This document shows, in pieces, positions 6,573 through 10,978 of a stretch of 10,978 bases of DNA. Under the pieces are notes generated by a model that saw only the letters and a program-made list of their open reading frames with translations, searched no databases and was not told where the DNA came from. Each line of letters starts with the position of its first letter. The stretch's first letter is position 1. The translations under genes were made by a program, and so were the position numbers. Origin of the DNA: CAZBBC01 sp964489835 (GTDB lineage: Bacteria > Calditrichota > Calditrichia > JAJRVZ01); assembly GCA_964489835.1 (NCBI GenBank), contig CAZBBC010000147.1, positions 1 to 10,978 on the forward strand. The letters run 5' to 3'.

Positions 6573-7211
6573 ATGAAAAGCATTAAAACATTATTGTTTT
6601 TTATAATTCTCCATATCCTTTATTTAAGTACCTCCTCTGCGCAGGAAATAAATTATGGGATAAGTGTCGGTTATAGTCGAACAGGCCCAATTTCCGATAA
6701 TGATTATAATGGTGGGATGGCAAATAATCATTTCAATTTTATGGCAATTATTGAATTTTCCGCGCCTACGGTTATCAGAATGCAATCGGGAATAAAATAC
6801 TTTAAAACAGGATACAGTCATGATGTTAGTTATTATGACGATATCCTAACTTTCGCCCCACCACCTAAAAGATCGGGTGCGATGCGTTCCTATTTGGCGA
6901 TACCGATCGATGTCAATTATTTTCTGCCATTCATTTCAGGCGTTTACTTAAGTGGCGGCCTTGAAGGTCTATATTTATTATCTGCTAAATCTTTTTCTGA
7001 GAATTATAATGGCGAATATCAAGAATGGGATACTACAGATGAATTTAAAAATCATTTTTTCATGTTTATCGTAGGAATTGGATTTGAATTTCAAGTAGAC
7101 AAATTTACGCTATTTATAGAGACTGAATATTCCCGTAGTACAAGATCGGTAACGAAATTATCAAGATACGGAATGGAGCAGATTAGTATAAATATTGGTG
7201 TCAAAATTTAA
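6573..7211 (+). CDS. Outer-membrane beta-barrel protein
   Basis: A 212-residue exported protein. Residues 1-23 are a signal peptide (MKSIKT, long hydrophobic core, cleavage after SSA and before QEINYG). The mature part has alternating polar/hydrophobic strands rich in Tyr, Phe and Gly (YGISVGYSRTG, RMQSGIKYFKTGYS, YLAIPIDVNYFL, VYLSGGLEGLYLL, FIVGIGFEF, FTLFIETEYS) and ends in the strand ISINIGVKI, as expected for the PorT/OMP_b-brl type of small barrel common in this superphylum. YLAIPIDVNYF is particularly typical of that family. GGAGG is 6 nt before the ATG. It has its own promoter candidate in the leader and is followed by an attC-like site. Specific function unknown. Confidence 0.75.
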   Translation: MKSIKTLLFFIILHILYLSTSSAQEINYGISVGYSRTGPISDNDYNGGMANNHFNFMAIIEFSAPTVIRMQSGIKYFKTGYSHDVSYYDDILTFAPPPKRSGAMRSYLAIPIDVNYFLPFISGVYLSGGLEGLYLLSAKSFSENYNGEYQEWDTTDEFKNHFFMFIVGIGFEFQVDKFTLFIETEYSRSTRSVTKLSRYGMEQISINIGVKI

Positions 7212-7225
7212 TTCAAATATCATTT

Positions 7226-7327
7226 GCCTACCTAATGTGCTCTAGCGGACAGGGAAAAGTCTGGCATGAATTCGTAGATTTCTGCGGTTTTTAAGAAACT
7301 GTAGCCGCTTACCACTGACCGTAAGGC
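7226..7327 (+). other. Degenerate attC-like site (copy 1)
   Basis: This 102-bp segment matches the attC-like site at 9399-9505. The central 39 bp (about 7245-7283) differ at only two positions by eye. The outer cores are degenerate: GCCTACC (7226-7232) instead of RYYYAAC, and GTAAGGC (7321-7327) instead of GTTRRRY, each one base off. AGCGG (7244-7248) pairs with CCGCT (7305-7309). Orientation agrees with the genes on the plus strand. The cores may make it inactive as a recombination site. Confidence 0.5.
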
Positions 7328-7349
7328 ACACAGAGTGAGATATTTCAAA

Positions 7350-8630
7350 ATGATTTTAACTCGAATAATCATTTTTTTTATCATACTTATTTCGCATATA
7401 TCCGCCAGTAATTTTGCAGAATTAAGTGGCTTTGAAGACTCTAACGGTAACACTCATCTGTTATACAGAATTTGCATCAGATATTCCAGTGGTGGTTTTT
7501 CAAATGACATCTATCATTTTGATATTTTCAATAATTCCGATAGTTTGTATTTAGAGGACTATTATTTTCCAGCCATTTTCCCTGAACCCTACGGATGGCC
7601 AAGTTATATATCGGTTGATGATCTCGAATTCTGGCATGGGAATCCAGCTGATTTCATATATTGTGGGATTGAAAATGACATGTTATTGGGGAAGTTTTAT
7701 CTATGCAGTTCCCGCTTTGATTATTATTGGGGACCAGAGATAAATAATTTAGAACTGTCAAATCAAAATGATAGTCTTGTTTATGCTTCGAACCAATGGG
7801 CAGGTATGCTTATCAGCCTTAAAAGTGGCTCTGATTGGCAGAATCTTAATCCAGGATACAAGCAACTCCTGGACATATCTCCGTTTGATGATCAGATATT
7901 ATTTGCTACCAATGGAAACTATCTGTATAAATCTAAAGATGGCGGTTTAACCTTCAGTATTGTGGATTCGTCAATGGTATTGGAGAAAGAGTTCTTTTTT
8001 GATGAGGACAGTATACATATTTATCTTGTATCCGATAATAAAATTTTAGCATCTGATAATTTTGGAGAATCATGGCAGCTATTATATGAAGATACAGTCA
8101 AAATCTTCATTAGCCTCGATGCCTCCGGCAGCGGCACCATTTATCTTTGCAGGGAAAATAAAATCCTTTTCAGCCAAAATTATGGTGTGTCTTTTAATCC
8201 TTACTATACTTTAGATTCCAATATTAGCGGTATCTATAAAAAACCAAATTCAGATATATTATATGTGTCCACAATTGACCATATTTACCAGATCAGTCAG
8301 GGTGAATTAACCACCTTAAAAACCATCACAAGTATTCCGGACAATAGATTTTCTGTTCCTAATCCTCAATCATATCATTTAGATCAAAACTACCCAAATC
8401 CATTTAATCCAAGGACAACTATCAATTATCAATTACCAAAAACTATTGATGTTGAGCTATCCATTTACGATTTACTGGGGCAAAAGGTGACTACACTGGT
8501 TAAAAAACGGCAGCAAGCCGGAAATCATCAGGTTGAGTGGGATGCCAGTACATTTGCTAGCGGGATATACTACTACAAAATCCAAGCAGGCGAATTTCAG
8601 GATGTGAAGAAGATGATCCTGATCAGGTGA
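7350..8630 (+). CDS. Secreted T9SS-sorted protein with degenerate Asp-box propeller
   Basis: A 426-residue exported protein. The N-terminus is a signal peptide (MILTR, hydrophobic IIIFFIILISHI, cleavage near SAS). The body is Tyr/Asn/Asp-rich beta sequence; degenerate Asp-boxes are visible as SGSDW (about residue 159), SKDGGLTF (195), SDNFGESW (235) and SQNYGVSF (275), so it is probably a diverged propeller related to the 681-residue protein. Residues about 344-426 are a type A T9SS sorting domain nearly identical in design to the first (QNYPNPFNP, YQLPKT, IYDLLGQKVTTLV, FASGIYYYKI, EFQDVKKMILIR). The ATG at 7350 is preferred to an in-frame GTG at 7335, which would add five residues before the signal peptide; no strong ribosome-binding site is visible for either. 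The gene starts 22 bp after the attC-like core. Ligand unknown. Confidence 0.8.
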   Translation: MILTRIIIFFIILISHISASNFAELSGFEDSNGNTHLLYRICIRYSSGGFSNDIYHFDIFNNSDSLYLEDYYFPAIFPEPYGWPSYISVDDLEFWHGNPADFIYCGIENDMLLGKFYLCSSRFDYYWGPEINNLELSNQNDSLVYASNQWAGMLISLKSGSDWQNLNPGYKQLLDISPFDDQILFATNGNYLYKSKDGGLTFSIVDSSMVLEKEFFFDEDSIHIYLVSDNKILASDNFGESWQLLYEDTVKIFISLDASGSGTIYLCRENKILFSQNYGVSFNPYYTLDSNISGIYKKPNSDILYVSTIDHIYQISQGELTTLKTITSIPDNRFSVPNPQSYHLDQNYPNPFNPRTTINYQLPKTIDVELSIYDLLGQKVTTLVKKRQQAGNHQVEWDASTFASGIYYYKIQAGEFQDVKKMILIR

Positions 8631-8654
8631 ACCTTGAATATATTGCTACTCAAT

Positions 8655-8690
8655 ACCCTCTTTGGAGATTATCCGGAGAGGGTTTTTTAT
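8655..8690 (+). terminator. Intact rho-independent terminator of the 426-residue protein gene
   Basis: ACCCTCTTTGGA (8655-8666) pairs with TCCGGAGAGGGT (8672-8683) over 12 pairs, including two G-T pairs, around a GATTA loop, and is followed by a run of six T (8683-8688). It lies 25 bp after the stop codon. Confidence 0.85.
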
Positions 8691-8880
8691 TCACATCCGA
8701 TTTATATTGCATTCCCCTGCTGTGTTTGTATATTATGGCATAATAAAACCTTATACGGCATTGGTATTAACAGATACCCCTAATTAGTTCCACTTTTTAT
8801 ATCATGAAGTATAAAAGTATTGTATAGGTCTCAAAATTGATTAGATTTTTATAAGTCTATTGGTTTTATATAGTATCACA
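8677..8880 (+). repeat. Conserved leader module, copy 2
   Basis: Second copy of the segment at 6330-6530. Similarity begins in the terminator 3' arm, is nearly perfect through the promoter candidate and the following 50 bp, and declines after about 8850. The flanking genes downstream (a barrel in copy 1, a lipoprotein in copy 2) are unrelated, so the duplication does not extend into them. Confidence 0.8.
8707..8734 (+). promoter_or_regulatory. Candidate promoter in leader module, copy 2
   Basis: TTGCAT (8707-8712), 16 nt, TATATT (8729-8734), same arrangement as in copy 1. It would drive the lipoprotein gene at 8949 with a leader of roughly 205 nt. Position just past the terminator suggests the downstream gene is transcribed independently of the T9SS gene. 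Confidence 0.45.
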
Positions 8881-8948
8881 GTATAATACATATAAGGGCT
8901 CAATGAATTTTGGGGAGATATTCAATCAATAAAGTTTGGAGATGTACG

Positions 8949-9380
8949 ATGCGTTATATAGTACTTTTTCTCATGACATTCTGGTTCGTTACTTGCCAAG
9001 AGAAAACAACACAACCAAATGATCAATATGATAGCTTACTCTTCAATCGTGTGGGTGGTGGCAATTTAGAGTTCACAGTATATCCGATAATAGGTTCAAG
9101 TTTATTCCAAACTGTTGTCACCAGTTTGAGTTATCGTGACACCACAATCAACATGATTCTCTCAAGAGACAATGGGAAATCAACTACGTTTTACGTTCTC
9201 ACCCAAACATTAAATGGACAAAACGAAATTACGGGAGATTTTAAACAAGATACTCTGACCTTAGCGGGAACGTGGGTCATTTTATATATGGTGAAAGACT
9301 GTAATCTTATAGAAATTACCAACACTGAGTTACGTAACATTTTGCTTGATCTTGAGTACATTGTCAGAGCTAAACTGTAA
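8949..9380 (+). CDS. Small putative lipoprotein, unrecognised family
   Basis: A 143-residue exported protein. MRYIVLFLMTFWFVTCQEK looks like a lipoprotein signal peptide with the lipid-acceptor cysteine at residue 17 (FVT-C, an imperfect but acceptable lipobox), followed by a polar linker (EKTTQPNDQYD). The rest is a small beta-rich domain (LEFTVYPIIG, TVVTSLSYRD, TINMILSRDN, STTFYVLTQTL) with a C-terminal helix. No family is recognised. An upstream TTG start at 8910 is open but has no good binding site; the ATG at 8949 has GGAG at 7 nt and gives a proper signal sequence. It has its own leader and promoter candidate and is followed 18 bp later by the attC-like site, as in a cassette. Confidence 0.7.
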   Translation: MRYIVLFLMTFWFVTCQEKTTQPNDQYDSLLFNRVGGGNLEFTVYPIIGSSLFQTVVTSLSYRDTTINMILSRDNGKSTTFYVLTQTLNGQNEITGDFKQDTLTLAGTWVILYMVKDCNLIEITNTELRNILLDLEYIVRAKL

Positions 9381-9398
9381 CGGGTAGGTAAAATTAAG

Positions 9399-9505
9399 CC
9401 TTAACATAGCAATTCAAGCGGACAGGGAAACGTCTCGCATGAATTCGTAGATTTCTTAAGTCAGCGAAAAATTTGTAGCCCGCTGCTTAATTGCGGGCGT
9501 TAGAT
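9399..9505 (+). other. attC-like integron recombination site (copy 2)
   Basis: A 107-bp site with attC architecture. The right core is GTTAGAT (9499-9505), a perfect GTTRRRY; the left core ends in TTAAC (9401-9405), close to RYYYAAC. Between them the ends are self-complementary: GCAATT (9409-9414) pairs with AATTGC (9489-9494), C9415 is unpaired, and AAGC (9416-9419) pairs with GCTT (9485-9488), giving a stem with an extrahelical base as in attC sites. The 'aattcaagcggac' and 'gcttaattgcgggcgttaga' segments look much like known attC ends. Length is within the usual attC range. Gene-then-attC orientation is correct for cassettes on the plus strand. A covariance-model search was not possible. 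Confidence 0.65.
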
Positions 9506-9536
9506 GTTGATTCTCGAGTTTGAAAGGCATGATATA

Positions 9537-10097
9537 ATGAAAAACGTAAAAATGATTAAACATCTTTTTTGTTTTTTAATTTTAGTTATCTTTTTATGCT
9601 CTTTTCAAATAACTAACAAATCAAATATTTTAGGAGGCAAACAAATGGAAGTAACAAGTTCAGCCTTTGAGGAAGGAGCAATGATACCTGAGAAATATAC
9701 TTGCGATGATATTAATATTTCACCCCCCTTAAAATGGTCTTCCGTGCCTGATGGAACAAAGACATTTGCAACTATTTGTGATGATCCAGATGCACCAATG
9801 GGAACTTGGGTACATTGGGTTATTTACAACTTGCCTGCAAACATTAACGAACTTTCCGAGGATGTACGCCCTTTAGAGATGTTACCCAATGGAGCCAAAC
9901 AAGGCAGAAATGATTTTGGAAAAATAGGTTATGGGGGACCGTGTCCTCCGGGAGGTACGCATCGATATTATTTCAAGATCTATGCTCTGTCTGAAGAACT
10001 TAAGGTTGAAGCAGGTATAACAAAATCAGAATTATTGAAAGCAATGGAAGGACGTATATTGTCAGAAGGACAATTGATGGGAAGATATAAAAGATGA
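9537..10097 (+). CDS. PEBP / YbhB-YbcL family protein with N-terminal export signal
   Basis: A 186-residue member of the phosphatidylethanolamine-binding protein family (bacterial YbhB/YbcL type). The family motifs are complete: CDDINISPPLKW (about 65-76), CDDPDAP (90-96) followed by GTWVHWVIYNLP, and GYGGPCPPGGTHRYYF (about 138-153), which together form the anion-binding pocket. Residues 1-25 are a hydrophobic export signal. The ATG at 9537 has AAAGG 9 nt upstream; an ATG at 9504 overlaps the attC-like core and is less likely. A second in-frame ATG at 9645 (residue 37) has a perfect AGGAGG at 7 nt and would yield a 150-residue cytoplasmic protein of normal YbhB length. The gene begins about 30 bp after the attC-like core, so it reads as the next cassette. 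Ligand in bacteria is unclear. Confidence 0.85.
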   Translation: MKNVKMIKHLFCFLILVIFLCSFQITNKSNILGGKQMEVTSSAFEEGAMIPEKYTCDDINISPPLKWSSVPDGTKTFATICDDPDAPMGTWVHWVIYNLPANINELSEDVRPLEMLPNGAKQGRNDFGKIGYGGPCPPGGTHRYYFKIYALSEELKVEAGITKSELLKAMEGRILSEGQLMGRYKR

Positions 10098-10351
10098 CAG
10101 ATCAGTGAATTTCAAGCGGATAGTCGGAGAGAGAAAACATAGAGTTAATTGTCGTAATTCAATAATAATCAACATCCACGACCTATAAGTCAAAATGATA
10201 AAAAAATTATATAAATCAGGTACATAAAAACAATGCCTTTATTCGAGATCGTCGCTTGCAAACCAAATTTGAAGGTCAATATTTTTCTTGATTTCCGGAA
10301 TTAGGGTTTTTCGACAGTCTCGTTTGTTGCTAAGAATTTGGAGAAATAGCC
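10098..10351. other. Intergenic region with an attC half-site remnant
   Basis: This 254-bp AT-rich region contains gaatttcaagcggatag (10108-10124), similar to the left arm of the attC-like site at 9411-9425, but no matching GTTRRRY core or right arm could be placed with confidence. A CGCTTG at about 10254-10259 is complementary to CAAGCG at 10114-10119, which may be chance. No ORF of note. The end carries GGAG 8 nt before the ATG at 10352. Confidence 0.45.
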
Positions 10352-10978
10352 ATGAAATTATTAAAAAATATATTTTTTGCTTTTCTTCTAATGATCCCAT
10401 TTAAACTTGTATTTTCTCAAGACTATCAACTTGGATTTCATTTGGGACTAGTGAATTTTCATGAATCAGATAAATATTTAGCAAAAATTATTAATGGACC
10501 ATACGATATATATGATAAGGACTATTTTGATTCAGGATATATATTTAGCAAAAATTCTTTTAGATCGAATACAGATATAAGTCTTGGATTAAGTATAGAA
10601 TACAAATTATCTAATTTTCTATCTTCTTTTGTAAACTTGATATATTTCAATATCACATCAAATGGTGAGTGTAATGTAAGTCCCTTACTTTCTGGTGGAT
10701 TAGCTGATCGAGATACAAGGTTTGAAATAAAGAGTAAATTTTACACCGCTATGTTTGGAATGAATCTTAATTATAAAATAAGATATTTGACACCATACTT
10801 ATCTTTGAAAATACTTTACAATCATATTAAAAATAATGATATAAAATTGCTTGATGTAAATGACGAATTTATTAATTATTCTCATAAATATACATTTGAT
10901 GCAATTAATAATATTGGATTAGGAATAGGTTTTGGTATTAAAATTCCCTTAACAACAAAATTATATTTTTCAACCAAG
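10352..10978 (+). CDS. Outer-membrane beta-barrel-like protein, 3' end outside window
   Basis: An open frame from the ATG at 10352 continues to the window edge (209 residues visible, no stop). GGAG lies 8 nt upstream. Residues 1-22 are a signal peptide (MKLLKN, hydrophobic core, cleavage after VFS and before QDYQLGFHLG). The rest alternates in the manner of barrel strands, rich in Tyr, Phe, Asn and Ile: QLGFHLGLVNF, ISLGLSIEYKL, SFVNLIYFNI, TAMFGMNLNYKIRY, TPYLSLKILY, GLGIGFGIKI. It is AT-richer than its neighbours (Lys/Asn/Ile-rich). Likely a small outer-membrane barrel like the one at 6573, but not obviously its paralogue. Function unknown. Confidence 0.7.
   Translation, partial: MKLLKNIFFAFLLMIPFKLVFSQDYQLGFHLGLVNFHESDKYLAKIINGPYDIYDKDYFDSGYIFSKNSFRSNTDISLGLSIEYKLSNFLSSFVNLIYFNITSNGECNVSPLLSGGLADRDTRFEIKSKFYTAMFGMNLNYKIRYLTPYLSLKILYNHIKNNDIKLLDVNDEFINYSHKYTFDAINNIGLGIGFGIKIPLTTKLYFSTK

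Larger units (their letters stand above)
8631..8948. other. Non-coding region: terminator and leader module, copy 2
   Basis: This 318-bp gap contains an intact terminator (8655-8690), the second copy of the conserved leader (8677-8880) and about 68 bp of unique AT-rich sequence ending in GGAG 7 nt before the ATG at 8949. Unlike the gap after the first T9SS gene, it has no inserted element. Confidence 0.7.

Noticed and set aside
6624..6821. Minus-strand 65-codon frame inside the barrel gene
   Set aside because: Antisense to a protein with a convincing signal peptide and barrel pattern.
7232..7453. Minus-strand open frame of 73 codons over the attC-like site
   Set aside because: It overlaps the recombination-site repeat and the start of a clear signal-peptide gene on the other strand; no binding site or family features.
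7768..7950. Plus-strand 60-codon frame inside the second T9SS gene
   Set aside because: Out of frame with the strongly supported T9SS protein and without its own signals.

Overview
The window is a mosaic of two unlike blocks that diverge from a gene-free gap at about 3940-4173. Everything is read by eye from sequence and translation; no database search was possible. The host is probably a member of the Fibrobacterota-Chlorobiota-Bacteroidota superphylum, of the Ignavibacteria/Calditrichota/Marinimicrobia kind. Two large secreted proteins end in a type A type IX secretion (T9SS/Por) sorting domain of about 80 residues, with the QNYPNPFNP...YQLP...G(I)YYYK...KKMILI pattern common in those lineages, and several small exported proteins or outer-membrane barrels accompany them.

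Left block (1-3945, all minus strand, visibly richer in GC): a tailed-phage head and neck operon. In transcription order it holds an XkdF-like prohead protease with a scaffold protein nested at its 3' end, a major capsid protein, a protein with a Sec signal peptide, a small charged coiled-coil protein, a 230-residue protein in the head-tail connector position, an HK97 gp10-like neck/tail-completion protein, and the first codons of the next gene at the window edge. Genes are nearly contiguous or overlap (TAATG and ATGA junctions). No portal or terminase gene lies upstream of the protease, where the usual late-operon order would put them.

Right block (4174-10978, all plus strand, AT-rich): six genes that look like a surface/export gene array. 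The layout is a repeated unit: T9SS-sorted beta-propeller protein, terminator, about 200 bp of conserved non-coding leader with a promoter, small exported protein, integron attC-like site. Unit 1 is 4174-7327 (681-residue propeller protein, then an outer-membrane barrel). Unit 2 is 7350-9505 (426-residue propeller protein, then a probable lipoprotein). They are followed by a PEBP/YbhB-family gene (9537-10097), a half-site resembling the attC arm, and the start of another barrel protein that runs off the right edge. The site at 9399-9505 has a perfect GTTRRRY core and an attC-like self-complementary arm; the one at 7226-7327 shares a nearly identical 39-bp centre but has degenerate cores. No integrase gene is present, so if these are true attC sites the block is best described as an attC cluster without integrase, or part of a larger chromosomal integron.

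Other points of interest are a 70-bp inverted-repeat element with TG...CA ends and a 5-bp target duplication inside the terminator of the first T9SS gene; a duplicated sorting-domain/terminator/leader module; a nested translation start that makes the phage scaffold; a second strong start inside the PEBP gene that would make a cytoplasmic form; and 14 beta-propeller repeats that fit two seven-bladed propellers.
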